A stretch of DNA of 64,000 nt from Streptomyces olivaceus. Its GTDB lineage: Bacteria; Actinomycetota; Actinomycetes; Streptomycetales; Streptomycetaceae. This document shows, piece after piece, positions 12,556-21,109 of the stretch (within the stretch, counting starts at the first letter, position 1; each line of letters starts with the position of its first letter). Location: the NCBI RefSeq assembly GCF_000721235.1, contig NZ_JOFH01000008.1:135391-199390 (forward strand), given 5' to 3'. The position numbers were made by a program, and so were the translations under genes. The notes beneath the pieces are model-generated. The model did not search any database. It was not told where the DNA came from and saw nothing but the letters and a program-made list of their open reading frames with translations.

Positions 12556-12885
12556 TCACAGGCTCCACGACACGGTGCTGTCCGCGGACATGAACGCCAC
12601 GAGGACCAGCAGGTCGGCGACGCCGAGACCGAGCCCGAGGAGGGCGCGTCCGCGGCGGGCGGTGCCGCGCCACAGGGCGACGGCGGCCAGGACGATGGCG
12701 ACCGGGCCCAGGAAGACGTTGAGCACGAGCAGGCCGAGCAGGCCGAGGACGAAGGAGGCGACGGCCATCCCGTCGGTGTCCCGGATGCCGGTCTTCCGGA
12801 CGCCGGCGTCCGGGGTGCCCGCGGCCGGGGTGCCGGTGCGGTCGGTGGTGCGCTCGGTGCGGGTGGCCGGTGCGGTGAGCTGCAT
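12556..12885 (-). CDS. DUF4190-type small membrane protein
   Basis: 109 residues. An N-terminal Thr/Arg-rich hydrophilic stretch of about 38 residues is followed by the DUF4190 pattern: MAVASFVLGLLGLL, a short loop, GPVAIVLAAVALWRGTARRG, then GLGLGVADLLVLVAF. Two to three membrane segments are therefore predicted. The function is unknown. It lies downstream of a second tiny membrane-protein gene (12937-13104) on the same strand, the two being divergent from a TetR regulator. Regulation by that TetR protein is an inference from position and from inverted repeats in the shared promoter. Confidence 0.8.
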   Translation of the reverse strand: MQLTAPATRTERTTDRTGTPAAGTPDAGVRKTGIRDTDGMAVASFVLGLLGLLVLNVFLGPVAIVLAAVALWRGTARRGRALLGLGLGVADLLVLVAFMSADSTVSWSL

Positions 12886-12936
12886 GAGTATCTCCCTACG
12901 GTGCGACGGGCCGGGCCGGGCTGCGGCGGGCCGGCG

Positions 12937-13104
12937 TCAGTGCGTGGACGTGGTCCGCCGGCGGCCGTACCGCTCGCGGACCGCGAAGACGCCGAGCCAG
13001 ACGGCGATGACCAGTCCGGCGGCGACGGAGAAGGTGAGTGGCGCGTGGGCGACGGTGCCCAGCACCGCTCCGAGGAGCAGGAGTGCGACGACGAGAAACA
13101 GCAT
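12937..13104 (-). CDS. Small hydrophobic membrane protein (55 aa)
   Basis: A 55-residue reading frame starts at ATG 13104 and ends at TGA 12937: MLFLVVALLLLGAVLG, then VAHAPLTFSVAAGLVIAVWLGVF, then a basic tail AVRERYGRRRTTSTH. Two hydrophobic helices with a positively charged C terminus fit an inner-membrane micro-protein. A GGGGGGA ribosome site lies eight bases upstream. Easily missed because of its length. It sits between the DUF4190 gene (51-base gap) and the divergent TetR gene, so it is the promoter-proximal gene of that small operon. No named family is recognised. Confidence 0.7.
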   Translation of the reverse strand: MLFLVVALLLLGAVLGTVAHAPLTFSVAAGLVIAVWLGVFAVRERYGRRRTTSTH

Positions 13105-13125
13105 GGTGCGGGTCCCCCCATCTTC

Positions 13126-13224
13126 GTGAACTCTTCGGTGAACGATTGTGGTTACATTTGTTCACTGACTCCTCAGTCTAACGTGCCGCCCGGCTTTTCA
13201 ATTCCGGAGAACAGTTGTTAACTG
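13126..13224. promoter_or_regulatory. Divergent promoter with three inverted repeats (candidate TetR operators)
   Basis: The 126-base gap between the small membrane-protein operon and the TetR gene is unusually AT-rich. It contains GTGAAC (13138-13143) facing GTTCAC (13160-13165), with a further GTGAAC direct copy at 13126. ACTGA-CTCC-TCAGT occupies 13164-13177. CAGTT-GTT-AACTG occupies 13212-13224, placed between a GGAG and the TetR start codon. This is the usual layout of an autoregulated divergent TetR operator. Promoter hexamers were not confidently placed. Confidence 0.5.
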
Positions 13225-13230
13225 CATGGC

Positions 13231-13857
13231 ATGGGTCACACTCCGGGCGTCCGGCAGGCGCAGAAGCAGAAAACCAGGCAGGCGCTCCTGGACGCCGCGC
13301 TCGGACTCCTCGAGGAGCAGAGCCTGAGCAGCCTGGGCCTGCGTGAGGTCACCCGCGCCGCGGGCGTCGCGCCGACCGCCTTCTACCGGCACTTCCGCTC
13401 CACGGAGGATCTCGGGGTGGCGCTGGTCGAGGAGGCGCTGGGCAGCCTGCACTCGATGATCCGGACGACGATGTCCCCGGTGGAGGACGACGACGAGCGC
13501 ATCGCTCGCGCAGTCGAGCTGATCGCCGGCCACGTGGCCGCGCACCCGGCCCACGTCCGTTTCGTCGCACGGGAGCGGCACGGCGGCGTGCAGCCGGTCC
13601 GGGAGGCCATACGGGAGCAACTGGCGCGGTTCGCCGAGGAGGTGAAGGCCGAGCTGGCCACGGACGCCTCGGCGGCGGGCTGGAGCGACGCCGACCTGCG
13701 GATGCTGGCGGGCCTCTACGTCGACCAGATGCTGATCACGGCGTCCCTGTTCCTGGAGACGCCGGCCGCCCCCCGGGAGGAGCACCGGCGGGCGGCCGCG
13801 ACGGCGACCAGGCAGCTGCGGCTGATCGGCGTCGGCCGCCGGCACTGGCTGGACTGA
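13231..13857 (+). CDS. TetR-family transcriptional regulator
   Basis: 208 residues. N-terminal DNA-binding domain ~13-60: TRQALLDAALGLLEEQ, SLGLREVTRAAGVAPTAFYRHF, with the recognition helix well conserved. The C-terminal ligand/dimer domain keeps FVARERHG and EQLARFAEEVKAEL, which resembles the FabR/FasR-like group, where ligands are acyl-CoAs; this subgroup call is tentative. It diverges from two small membrane-protein genes and most likely represses them and itself. It converges with a thioesterase gene, with a GC-rich inverted repeat between the stops. Confidence 0.9.
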   Translation: MGHTPGVRQAQKQKTRQALLDAALGLLEEQSLSSLGLREVTRAAGVAPTAFYRHFRSTEDLGVALVEEALGSLHSMIRTTMSPVEDDDERIARAVELIAGHVAAHPAHVRFVARERHGGVQPVREAIREQLARFAEEVKAELATDASAAGWSDADLRMLAGLYVDQMLITASLFLETPAAPREEHRRAAATATRQLRLIGVGRRHWLD

Positions 13858-13890
13858 GGGCGCCCGGGAGGGGCGCCCCGGCGGAACCGG

Positions 13891-14751
13891 TCAGCCGAGC
13901 CGGACGCGGGCCAGCTGGCGGGACTGGGCGACCAGCCGGTCGGCACTGTCCCAGACCTCGGCGTCCTCCTCCAGGAAGCCGCCGGCGAGGTTGCGGGTGG
14001 TGATGGAGACCCGCAGCGGACCGGGCGCGGGGCGGCACCGCACGTGCACGGTCAGCTCGACCGTCGGCACCCACCCCTTGAGCCCGAGTTCGAACGCGGT
14101 CGGCGGCAGCGCGTCCACCGCGAGGAGCAGCGAGAACGGATCGGCGTCGCGGCCGTCGGCGAGCCCGAACCAGGCCCGCATCTCGCCCCGCCCCGACGGC
14201 TTCCCCAGCGCCCAGCCCAGCGTGGCGGGGTCGAGCCTGAGCCTCAGCCGCTCGGTGATGGCGGAGACGCCGTCGAGGGGGTCCGGGCCGTCCTCGGGGC
14301 CGAAGCACTGCTCCGCCGGCGGGATCGCGGGCGGCTCGGCCGAGGTGCGGACGTCCCCGGGCAGCGCGTCGAGGTCGCCGTAGGAGGCGAGGACCCGGAT
14401 GCGTTCGACCTCGTTGCCCTCGTCGTCGTACTGGAAGAGGGAGGCCTGGCCGGTGGAGAGGGTGCGGCCGGTGCGGACGGTCTCGGTGCGCACGACCGCG
14501 GGGCCGGGCCGCGAGGCGGTCAGGTAGTGCGCCGAGACGGTGAACGGGTCGGCGTGCGGCAGGGCGTCACCGAGCGCGCGGCCCAGCACGGCCAGCAGAT
14601 AACCGCCGTTGACGGCGCCGAGGATCGACCAGCCGGCGGAGAGGTCGATGTCGTACACCCCGGGGCCCCGCCGGGTGACGGCGGTGTCGCGGTCGAACTC
14701 GCTGTCGCCGACGGCGGCCCGCACGGCGGGCGCGGCTGCTGCTTCTGCCAT
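13891..14751 (-). CDS. Thioesterase-fold (double hotdog, TesB/4HBT_3-like) protein
   Basis: 286 residues resembling the acyl-CoA thioesterase double-hotdog family. First hotdog: YDIDLSAGWSILGAVNGGYLLAVLGRAL, where the aromatic-plus-NGGY turn is typical, followed by TVSAHYLTASRPGP. Second hotdog: MRAWFGLADGRDADPFSLLLAVDALPP and SITTRNLAGGFLEEDAEVWDS. The expected substrate is an acyl-CoA, but which one is unknown. The ATG at 14751 is 25 bases after the stop of the MerR gene, with no good ribosome site of its own, so translational coupling to the regulator is likely. A TTG five codons upstream is an alternative start. Confidence 0.82.
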   Translation of the reverse strand: MAEAAAAPAVRAAVGDSEFDRDTAVTRRGPGVYDIDLSAGWSILGAVNGGYLLAVLGRALGDALPHADPFTVSAHYLTASRPGPAVVRTETVRTGRTLSTGQASLFQYDDEGNEVERIRVLASYGDLDALPGDVRTSAEPPAIPPAEQCFGPEDGPDPLDGVSAITERLRLRLDPATLGWALGKPSGRGEMRAWFGLADGRDADPFSLLLAVDALPPTAFELGLKGWVPTVELTVHVRCRPAPGPLRVSITTRNLAGGFLEEDAEVWDSADRLVAQSRQLARVRLG

Positions 14752-14776
14752 GGCTGCACGGTACAACAGGAGACTA

Positions 14777-15514
14777 CTAAGCGGTAGCTTTCCCTGGCTC
14801 CTCCCGCAGGTACGCCGCCAGCTCGGCCGCGCCCGTGAGCATCGCCAGGCCGCGGGCGCAGACGCGGTCGTGCCAGTCGCGCAGGGTGGCCTCCAGCGGC
14901 TCGGGCCCGCCCGCCGTCCGCACCTGTTCGAGCACGGTGGCGATCCCCTTCAGGGATTGGCCGCCCCGCCTGAGCTGGTGGGCCAGCCGGGCGTCCCGGA
15001 GGTCGGCCTCGGCGTAGACGCGGTACCCGGTCACCGGGTCGCGGCGCGGGCGCACCAGCCCGGCCCGCTCCCACTTGCGCAGGGTCGCGGGCCGGATGCC
15101 CAGCTCCCGCGCCAGCGGCCCGATGAATCCGCCGCGCGGTGTCGCCGCCGGGGGTCCCGCGGGCAGCGGCAGGTCGCGCAGGGCGGCCTCCACCGCCTCC
15201 AGCGTCAGCCGGTCGTCGCGCAGTTGGGCGTGGCTCTCGTCGATGAGACGGAAGGCCTCGCCCCGCGCCCCCTCGTTCACCGCCCGCATCACGGCCGCGG
15301 CCGTCCGGTGCCCGTGGCCGGGCAGCAGGGCGAGGAACGCGTCCAGCGCCCGCGCGTGCAGCGCCGTGTAGGTGCGGTATCCGTGCTCGGTACGACGGGC
15401 GGGCGGGAGGATGCCGGAGTCCTCGTAGTTCCGCACGGCCTGCGTGGACAGGCCGTGCCCGCGTGCCAGGTCGACCGGCCGGAGCCTGACTGTGCTTTGA
15501 AGCTTTTCCGCCAT
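14777..15514 (-). CDS. MerR-family regulator with two HTH domains
   Basis: 245 residues containing two separate MerR-type winged helices instead of one. The first is at ~13-50 (VDLARGHGLSTQAVRNYEDSG then HGYRTYT); the second at ~130-168 (GPLARELGIRPATLRKWERAG then GYRVYAEADL). A short linker separates them, and a Leu-rich helix follows the second. No cysteine metal-binding site is seen, so metals are unlikely effectors. It diverges from an erythromycin-esterase-like gene, and a perfect dyad lies in the 70-base shared promoter. The thioesterase gene follows on the same strand. I recall similar double-MerR proteins named TioE-like in Streptomyces annotation, but I do not assign a symbol. Confidence 0.88.
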   Translation of the reverse strand: MAEKLQSTVRLRPVDLARGHGLSTQAVRNYEDSGILPPARRTEHGYRTYTALHARALDAFLALLPGHGHRTAAAVMRAVNEGARGEAFRLIDESHAQLRDDRLTLEAVEAALRDLPLPAGPPAATPRGGFIGPLARELGIRPATLRKWERAGLVRPRRDPVTGYRVYAEADLRDARLAHQLRRGGQSLKGIATVLEQVRTAGGPEPLEATLRDWHDRVCARGLAMLTGAAELAAYLREEPGKATA

Positions 15515-15563
15515 GGAACGCAGTCTACTGCGGGCACGATCGCGCCAGAGTTTTCACCGTGGG

Positions 15564-15581
15564 TTCAACGATAGCGTTGAA
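15564..15581. promoter_or_regulatory. Perfect dyad in the MerR / esterase divergent promoter
   Basis: TTCAACG (15564-15570), spacer ATAG, CGTTGAA (15575-15581): 7-base arms, 18 bases in all, ending four bases before the esterase ATG. MerR proteins bind such dyads between -35 and -10 elements or over the start of transcription. The position this close to the ATG suggests a nearly leaderless esterase transcript or direct repression. Confidence 0.55.
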
Positions 15582-15584
15582 GAC

Positions 15585-16880
15585 ATGGATACCGGCATCA
15601 AGGACACCGTCCATCCCGTCGACGCCGCCTCGGTCCTGGGGCTGCTCCCCTCCCGGCCCCGGCTGCTCGCCCTGGGCGAGCCCACCCACGGCGAGGACCT
15701 GCTGCTGGACGTGCGCAACGCCGTCTTCCGGCAGCTGGTCGAGCAGGCCGGCTACCGGACGGTCGCGATCGAGAGCGACTGCCTGCGGGGGCTGGTCGTG
15801 GACGCCTACGTCACCTCGGGCACCGGCACGCTCGACGAGGCCATGGAGCGCGGCTTCAGCCACGGTTTCGGCGCCCCGGCCGCCAACCGGGAACTCGTGC
15901 GCTGGATGCGCGCCCACAACGACGGCCGGCCCCCGGCCGAACAGGTCCGTTTCGCCGGGTTCGACGGCCCGCTGGAGATCACCGGCGCCGCGAGCCCCCG
16001 GCGGGCCCTCATCGCCCTCCACGACTACCTCGCGGCCCGGATCGGCCCCCGCCTGCTGCCCTGCACCGCGGAGGAGCTCGACCGCCTGCTCGGCGACGAC
16101 GGCCGGTGGACGGAGCCCGACGCGATGCTGGACCCCGCCCGGTCCGTGGGAGGGTCGGCCGAGGCCGGGCGGCTGCGGCTGCTCGCCGACGACCTGGTGT
16201 CCCTGCTCGACGAGCAGACCCCGTCACTGCTCGCGGCGGGCCCGCGCGACGGCGGGGACGGCGGGGGCAGCAGGGACGGCAGGGGCAGCAGGGAGGATCG
16301 AGACGGCGGGGACGACTGGGATGCCCGCGACAGCCGGGACGCGTGGGAGCGGGCGCGGCTGTACGGGCGTACCGCGACCGGCCTGCTGCTCTACCACTCC
16401 TGGACGGCCGACGCCTCCGAGGCCCGCATGGGCCGGCTGCTGGGCCTGCGGGACCGGATGATGGCCGACAACCTCCTCGCCCTCGCCGCCCGGGGCCCGG
16501 TCCTCGTCCATGCCCACAACGCCCATCTCCAGCGCCCCCGCAGCACGATGCGGATGTGGCAGGGGCCGGTGGAGTGGTGGAGCGCCGGTGCGCTGGTGAG
16601 CGCGCGGCTCGGCGAGGAGTACGCCTTCCTGGCCACGGCCCTCGGCACGATCCGGCACCAGGGGGTGAAGACTCCGCCGCCGGACACCCTCGAAGGGCTC
16701 CTGTACGCCCTCCCCCAGGACCGCTGCCTCGTCGGACCCGGGTGGCCGGCCACCGCCCTCGGCGACCCGCTGCCCGCGCCCCGCGTCTCCCCCTGGTTCG
16801 GCTACGCCCCGCTGGACCCGGGGCACCTGGCCGACGTCGACGGCGTCGTCTTCGTCAAGGACGTGCCGGACCGGCGCTGA
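15585..16880 (+). CDS. Erythromycin-esterase-like hydrolase family protein
   Basis: 431 residues of the erythromycin esterase / EreA-like family, which use a Glu/His-containing site to hydrolyse macrolide lactones or other substrates. Family marks are LALGEPTHGEDLLLDVRN near the N terminus, TVAIESDCLRGLVVD, and VRWMRAHN; the conserved VLVHAHNAHL carries the C-terminal histidines. Macrolide resistance is not demonstrated by similarity alone; many members have unknown substrates. Between ~220 and 250 there is a low-complexity insertion of Gly/Asp/Arg built from GGCAG-type DNA repeats (16244-16330), probably a surface loop. The start is ATG 15585, just after the dyad. Its stop is 4 bases from the converging TRIC gene stop. 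Confidence 0.85.
   Translation: MDTGIKDTVHPVDAASVLGLLPSRPRLLALGEPTHGEDLLLDVRNAVFRQLVEQAGYRTVAIESDCLRGLVVDAYVTSGTGTLDEAMERGFSHGFGAPAANRELVRWMRAHNDGRPPAEQVRFAGFDGPLEITGAASPRRALIALHDYLAARIGPRLLPCTAEELDRLLGDDGRWTEPDAMLDPARSVGGSAEAGRLRLLADDLVSLLDEQTPSLLAAGPRDGGDGGGSRDGRGSREDRDGGDDWDARDSRDAWERARLYGRTATGLLLYHSWTADASEARMGRLLGLRDRMMADNLLALAARGPVLVHAHNAHLQRPRSTMRMWQGPVEWWSAGALVSARLGEEYAFLATALGTIRHQGVKTPPPDTLEGLLYALPQDRCLVGPGWPATALGDPLPAPRVSPWFGYAPLDPGHLADVDGVVFVKDVPDRR
16244..16330 (+). repeat. Low-complexity coding repeat in the esterase-like gene
   Basis: Purine-rich G/A/C repeat coding for Gly-Asp-Arg-Ser strings. The 13-mer GGGGCAGCAGGGA appears at 16264 and again at 16282, an 18-base period, so copy-number change would stay in frame. 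It lies between conserved blocks of the hydrolase. Confidence 0.6.
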
Positions 16881-16884
16881 CGGC

Positions 16885-17544
16885 TCACTCCCCCTCCACC
16901 ACCGTCGACCGCCGGTTCCAGGCGCGTGGGGCGCGCCAGTGGAAGCGGAGGGCGAGCAGGCGCAGGGTGAAGGCGGTGACGACCGCGAGCCCGCTGGTGA
17001 ACGGGGTCAGGGCCTCGTAGCGGATGCACAGGGCGACCATCGCCGAGCCGACGATCGCGGGGACGGCGTACAGGTCCCGGTCCCAGCGCAGCAGGGAGGG
17101 CACCTCGTTGGCGAGCACGTCGCGCAGGACGCCGCCGCCGACCGCCGTGGCCAGCCCCAGGCAGGCGGAGGCGGTCAGGCCGAGCCCGTAGTCGTACGCC
17201 TTGGTCGTGCCGGCGACGCAGAACAGGCCGAGGCCGGCCGCGTCGAAGACGTTCACGCCGGTCTGCAGGCGCTCCACGTGGGGGTGGAGGAAGAAGACCA
17301 GGAGCGTGGCGAAGAGCGGGGTGACGAAGTACCCCAGGTCCGTGAAGGCCGCGGGCGGTACGGCGCCGATGACCAGGTCGCGGAAGAGCCCGCCGCCCAG
17401 CGCGGTGACCTCGGCGAGCACGGCCATGCCGAAGACGTCGAAGTTCTTGCGCACGGCCAGCAGCGCGCCCGAGATGGCGAAGACGAAGATGCCGATCAGG
17501 TCGAGCGTGTGCTGGACGGTGGGGCTGAAGAGTTGCTCGTACAC
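16885..17544 (-). CDS. TRIC-type (UPF0126/YicG) membrane cation channel homologue
   Basis: 219-residue polytopic membrane protein made of two homologous three-helix halves. Each half carries the glycine-rich kinked helix: TALGGGLFRDLVIGA in the first and TAVGGGVLRDVLANEVP in the second. This GGG-x-x-RD motif defines the bacterial homologues of trimeric intracellular cation channels. Seven hydrophobic segments can be drawn. The start is taken as GTG 17544, where AGAAGG lies unusually close. A strong hairpin directly upstream ends the opp operon, so this gene probably has its own promoter. Converges with the esterase-like gene. Confidence 0.9.
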   Translation of the reverse strand: MYEQLFSPTVQHTLDLIGIFVFAISGALLAVRKNFDVFGMAVLAEVTALGGGLFRDLVIGAVPPAAFTDLGYFVTPLFATLLVFFLHPHVERLQTGVNVFDAAGLGLFCVAGTTKAYDYGLGLTASACLGLATAVGGGVLRDVLANEVPSLLRWDRDLYAVPAIVGSAMVALCIRYEALTPFTSGLAVVTAFTLRLLALRFHWRAPRAWNRRSTVVEGE

Positions 17545-17563
17545 CCTTCTATTCTTACCCGAC

Positions 17564-17602
17564 AGCGAGCCCCCGCCTTACAAACAAAGGCAGGGGCTCG
17601 CT
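17564..17602 (-). terminator. Terminator of the opp operon
   Basis: AGCGAGCCCC (17564-17573) pairs with GGGGCTCGCT (17593-17602). After one C-A mismatch, GCCTT pairs with AAGGC around the 7-base loop ACAAACA. Fifteen pairs in all, placed 18 bases beyond the oppF stop and ahead of the TRIC gene on the same strand. Confidence 0.8.
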
Positions 17603-17619
17603 CTCATGCGCTGGTCAGC

Positions 17620-19002
17620 TCACTTCTCCTGGGCGGGAGGCTCCTCGGTGCCGGCACCCGAGTCGACGTCGGCACCGGCACCCGAGTCGGCACGGGCACC
17701 GGCACCCGAGTCGGCGTCGGCACCGGCACCGGCACCGGCACCGGCACCCGAGTCGGCGTCGGCGTCGGTCTCCGCGACCTCCGCGGCCACCGCCGCCGAG
17801 GTGGCCGCCGACTCCGCCAGGGCGTCCTCCGACACCAGCTCCGCCGCCTCCTTCGCGGCCGAGAGCAGCACGACGTCCTGCGGCGCCTGGTCCTCGAAGT
17901 TCTCCGGGTGGTGGCACGCCACCTGCTGGCCCGGCCGCAGCTCCTTGAGCGGCGGCTCGGTGGTGGTGCAGACCTGCGTGGCCTTCCAGCACCGGGTGTG
18001 GAAGCGGCAGCCGCTCGGCGGGGCGATCGGCGAGGGCACGTCGCCCTTGAGCAGGATGCGCTCGCTCTTCGCGCCGCGCCGCGCCGGGTCCGGGATCGGC
18101 ACCGCCGACATCAGCGCCTTGGTGTACGGGTGCATCGGCGACTTGTAGAGCAGGTCGCGGTCGGCCAGCTCCATGATCTTGCCGAGGTACATCACCGCGA
18201 TCCGGTCCGAGACGTGCCGGACGACGGACAGGTCGTGCGCGATGATCACGTACGTCAGGCCCAGCTCCTGCTGGAGGTCGTCGAGCAGGTTGACGACCTG
18301 GGCCTGGATCGACACGTCGAGCGCGGAGACCGGCTCGTCGGCGACGACCAGCTTCGGGCTGAGCGCGAGCGCGCGGGCGATGCCGATGCGCTGGCGCTGG
18401 CCGCCGGAGAACTCGTGCGGGTAGCGGTTGTAGTGCTCGGGGTTGAGGCCGACCACCGACAGCAGCCGCTGCACCTCCTTCTTGACCCCGCCCTCGGGCT
18501 CGACGCCCTGGAGCTTGAACGGGGCGCTGACGATCGTGCCGATGGTGTGGCGCGGGTTCAGCGAGGAGTACGGGTCCTGGAAGATCATCTGGACGTCGCG
18601 GCGCATCGGGCGCATGCCGCCCACCCCGAGGTGGGTGATGTCCTTGCCCTGGAACTCCACCGTGCCGGCGGTCGGTTCGAGGAGCCTGGTGATCAGCCGG
18701 CCCATGGTCGACTTGCCGCAGCCCGACTCGCCCACGACGCCGAGGGTCTCACCGGAGCGGACCTCGAAGTCGATGCCGTCGACGGCGCGCACCGCGCCGA
18801 CCTGGCGCTGCAGCAGGCCCTTCTTGATCGGGAAGTGCTTCTGCAGCCCCGTCACCTTCAGCAGGGTCTCGCCGGGAGCGGCGTCCTTGGTGAGGGTCGC
18901 GGTCCCGCCGGACTTCTCCTGCGTGCCGTCGCTCTGGGCCGGGATGCCCGACGCCGCGTTCTCGGCCTTGCCCGTGGTCTTGTCCTTGGCTTCGTCGCTC
19001 AC
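17620..19002 (-). CDS. oppF: Oligopeptide ABC importer ATPase OppF type
   Basis: Second of two ATPase subunits powering peptide uptake. 460 residues, about 110 more than usual. Residues 1-45 are a hydrophilic lead; the NBD follows with Walker [11 protein letters not shown]-loop [11 protein letters not shown], signature [16 protein letters not shown] and Walker [13 protein letters not shown]. The oligopeptide C-terminal domain has the Cys-rich segment GCRFHTRCW ... C ... C that can bind an Fe-S cluster in relatives. The last ~75 residues are an Ala/Glu stretch, then (D/A)SGAGA repeats ending EEPPAQEK, not part of the family fold. The GTG start overlaps the oppD stop by four bases (GTGA). Last gene of the operon; a terminator follows. 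Confidence 0.93.
   Translation of the reverse strand: MSDEAKDKTTGKAENAASGIPAQSDGTQEKSGGTATLTKDAAPGETLLKVTGLQKHFPIKKGLLQRQVGAVRAVDGIDFEVRSGETLGVVGESGCGKSTMGRLITRLLEPTAGTVEFQGKDITHLGVGGMRPMRRDVQMIFQDPYSSLNPRHTIGTIVSAPFKLQGVEPEGGVKKEVQRLLSVVGLNPEHYNRYPHEFSGGQRQRIGIARALALSPKLVVADEPVSALDVSIQAQVVNLLDDLQQELGLTYVIIAHDLSVVRHVSDRIAVMYLGKIMELADRDLLYKSPMHPYTKALMSAVPIPDPARRGAKSERILLKGDVPSPIAPPSGCRFHTRCWKATQVCTTTEPPLKELRPGQQVACHHPENFEDQAPQDVVLLSAAKEAAELVSEDALAESAATSAAVAAEVAETDADADSGAGAGAGAGADADSGAGARADSGAGADVDSGAGTEEPPAQEK
17650..17770 (-). repeat. Tandem repeat encoding the OppF C-terminal tail
   Basis: Iterated GGCACCGGCACCCGAGTCGG-type units (plus-strand sense) encode Asp-Ser-Gly-Ala-Gly-Ala runs at the extreme C terminus of OppF. 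Unit lengths are multiples of three and copies vary, so the tail is likely length-variable between strains. Confidence 0.7.
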
Positions 19003-20096
19003 AGCTTCGGCGCAATCTCTTCGGTCCAGATACGCTCCCGCTGCTCCTGCGACATGTGGCAGGCGGCCCAGTGCTTGCTGCCGATCTCGGTCAGCTCGGG
19101 GCGGACCGTGCGGGTGACGTCGTCCTTGGGCACGTCGGCGTACGGGCAGCGCGGGTTGAAGGCGCAGCCGGACGGGAGGTTGATGAGGGAGGGCGGGGAG
19201 CCCTTGACCGGGATGAGGCGTTCCTGCTGGTCGCGGTCGAGCCGCGGCATCGAGCCGAGCAGGCCCCAGGTGTAGGGGTGCCGGGGCTCGTAGAACACCT
19301 TCTCCGCCGGGCCGCGCTCCACGCACCGGCCGCCGTACATCACCAGGAGGTCGTCGGCCAGCTCGGCGACGACGCCCAGGTCGTGGGTGATGACGATGAC
19401 CGCGGAGCCGAACTCCTTCTGCAGGTCCCGGATGAGGTCGAGGATCTGCGCCTGGACGGTCACGTCCAGGGCGGTGGTCGGCTCGTCCGCGATGAGCAGC
19501 TCGGGGTTGTTGACCAGCGACATCGCGATCATCGCGCGCTGGCGCATACCGCCGGAGAACTCGTGCGGGTAGCTGTCCACCCGCTTGTCCGGCTGCGGGA
19601 TGCCGACGCGGTCGAGCATCTCCACCGCGCGGCGCCTGGCGGTCTTCTTGTCCACGTCGTGGTGGATGCGGTACGCCTCCACGATCTGCTTGCCGATCGT
19701 GTAGTACGGGTGCAGCGCGGACAGCGGGTCCTGGAAGATCATCGCCATCTGCCGGCCGCGCAGCTTGCGCACGTGGTCCGGGTCGGCCGACAGCAGCTCG
19801 GTGCCGTCCAGCCAGATCTCGCCGGATATCTGGGCCTTGCGCCTGCCGTACTGGCCGGCGGTGTGCAGGCCCATGATGCCGAGCGAGGTCACCGACTTGC
19901 CGGAGCCGGACTCGCCCACGATGCCGAGGGTCTTGCCGCGCTCCAGCTGGAAGCTGAGCCCGTCGACGGACTTGACCAGGCCGTCGTCGGTGGGGAAGTG
20001 CACCTTGAGGTCGCGCACTTCGAGGAAGGCGTTGGAGCCGGGCGCGTCGCCGGTGGGCTCGCCCACGGCTGCTCCGCTCTTGCTGGGTTCGGTCAT
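18999..20096 (-). CDS. oppD: Oligopeptide ABC importer ATPase OppD type
   Basis: First ATPase of the peptide importer, 365 residues. Order: Walker [11 protein letters not shown]-loop [13 protein letters not shown], signature [16 protein letters not shown], Walker [14 protein letters not shown]-loop [11 protein letters not shown], then the peptide-transporter C-terminal domain with [12 protein letters not shown]. All catalytic residues are intact. The ATG overlaps the oppB stop (ATGA) and the stop overlaps the oppF GTG, so B, D and F are translated as a coupled unit. Pairs with OppF beneath the OppB/OppC permease. Confidence 0.95.
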   Translation of the reverse strand: MTEPSKSGAAVGEPTGDAPGSNAFLEVRDLKVHFPTDDGLVKSVDGLSFQLERGKTLGIVGESGSGKSVTSLGIMGLHTAGQYGRRKAQISGEIWLDGTELLSADPDHVRKLRGRQMAMIFQDPLSALHPYYTIGKQIVEAYRIHHDVDKKTARRRAVEMLDRVGIPQPDKRVDSYPHEFSGGMRQRAMIAMSLVNNPELLIADEPTTALDVTVQAQILDLIRDLQKEFGSAVIVITHDLGVVAELADDLLVMYGGRCVERGPAEKVFYEPRHPYTWGLLGSMPRLDRDQQERLIPVKGSPPSLINLPSGCAFNPRCPYADVPKDDVTRTVRPELTEIGSKHWAACHMSQEQRERIWTEEIAPKL

Positions 20097-21091
20097 GCGA
20101 GCCTCACTCGGGGGTCGATCACGGCGTACAGGACGTCCACCACGAGGTTGGCGATCAGCACCGCGAGAGAAGTGATCAGGACGACGCCCAGGATAAAGGG
20201 GAGGTCCTGGTTCTTGATCGCGTCCAGCACCTTCTGGCCGAGGCCGGGAAGGCTGAACGTGGTCTCGGTCAGGACGGCGCCGCCCATCAGGGCGCCGAGG
20301 TCCATGCCGAGCATGGTCAGCAGCGGGGTCAGGGTCGACCGCATGGCGTGCTTGCGGATGACGACCTGCTCCTTGAGGCCCTTGGCCCGCGCGGTGCGGA
20401 TGTAGTCCTCGCCGAGGATCTCCATCATGGTCGCACGCGTGATGCGCGCGTACATCGCCGCGTACAGGAAGGCCAGGGTGATCCAGGGCAGGATCATGCC
20501 GCCGAACCAGCCGGAGAAGCTCTCGTCCAGCGGGACGAACTCCGCGTTGATCCACCCCAGGCTGTGGGAGAAGATCGCGAGGCTGAGCAGACCGGTGAAG
20601 TAGATCGGGAGGGAGACGCCCGCGAGCGCGACGACCATCGCAGCGCGGTCCCACAGGGTGCCCCGCTTGAGCGCGGAGAGCACGCCCGCCGCGAGACCGA
20701 AGATCAGCCACAGGACGGCCGCACCGAGCGCGAGGGCCAGGGTCACCGGGAAGCGCTCGGTCAGCACCGGCCACACGGCCTGCTCGCTGCGGAAGGAGTA
20801 GCCGAAGCAGGGGGCGGAGCACTGGGTGACGTCGCCGCCGCCCGAGTAGGTCCGGCCCGCGAAGATGCCCTTGAAGAACTCCCAGGCCTGGACGAAGACC
20901 GGGTCGCTCAGGCCCAGCTTCTGGCGCACCGCTTCGACGGCGGCCGGGTCGGCCTGCTTGCCCACGAAGCTCGAGGCGATGTCGACGCCCGCCCACTTGG
21001 GGACGAGGAAGAAGATGCCGAAGACCACCAGGATGATGACCACGAGCATCACTGCGGCGGCGAACAGCCGCCTGAAGAGGTAAGCGAGCAC
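20093..21091 (-). CDS. oppB: Oligopeptide ABC importer permease OppB type
   Basis: Inner-membrane permease half, 332 residues and six hydrophobic segments. It starts [20 protein letters not shown], the standard OppB opening (GTG start). The periplasmic-side loop contains two cysteines (TQCSAPC). The cytoplasmic EAA loop that docks the ATPases reads [15 protein letters not shown]. It forms the channel with OppC, which lies at the other end of the operon, upstream of oppA. A 17-bp hairpin separates oppA from this gene. Confidence 0.95.
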   Translation of the reverse strand: MLAYLFRRLFAAAVMLVVIILVVFGIFFLVPKWAGVDIASSFVGKQADPAAVEAVRQKLGLSDPVFVQAWEFFKGIFAGRTYSGGGDVTQCSAPCFGYSFRSEQAVWPVLTERFPVTLALALGAAVLWLIFGLAAGVLSALKRGTLWDRAAMVVALAGVSLPIYFTGLLSLAIFSHSLGWINAEFVPLDESFSGWFGGMILPWITLAFLYAAMYARITRATMMEILGEDYIRTARAKGLKEQVVIRKHAMRSTLTPLLTMLGMDLGALMGGAVLTETTFSLPGLGQKVLDAIKNQDLPFILGVVLITSLAVLIANLVVDVLYAVIDPRVRLA

Positions 21092-21109
21092 AGCTTACGG
21101 CCCGCTGCG

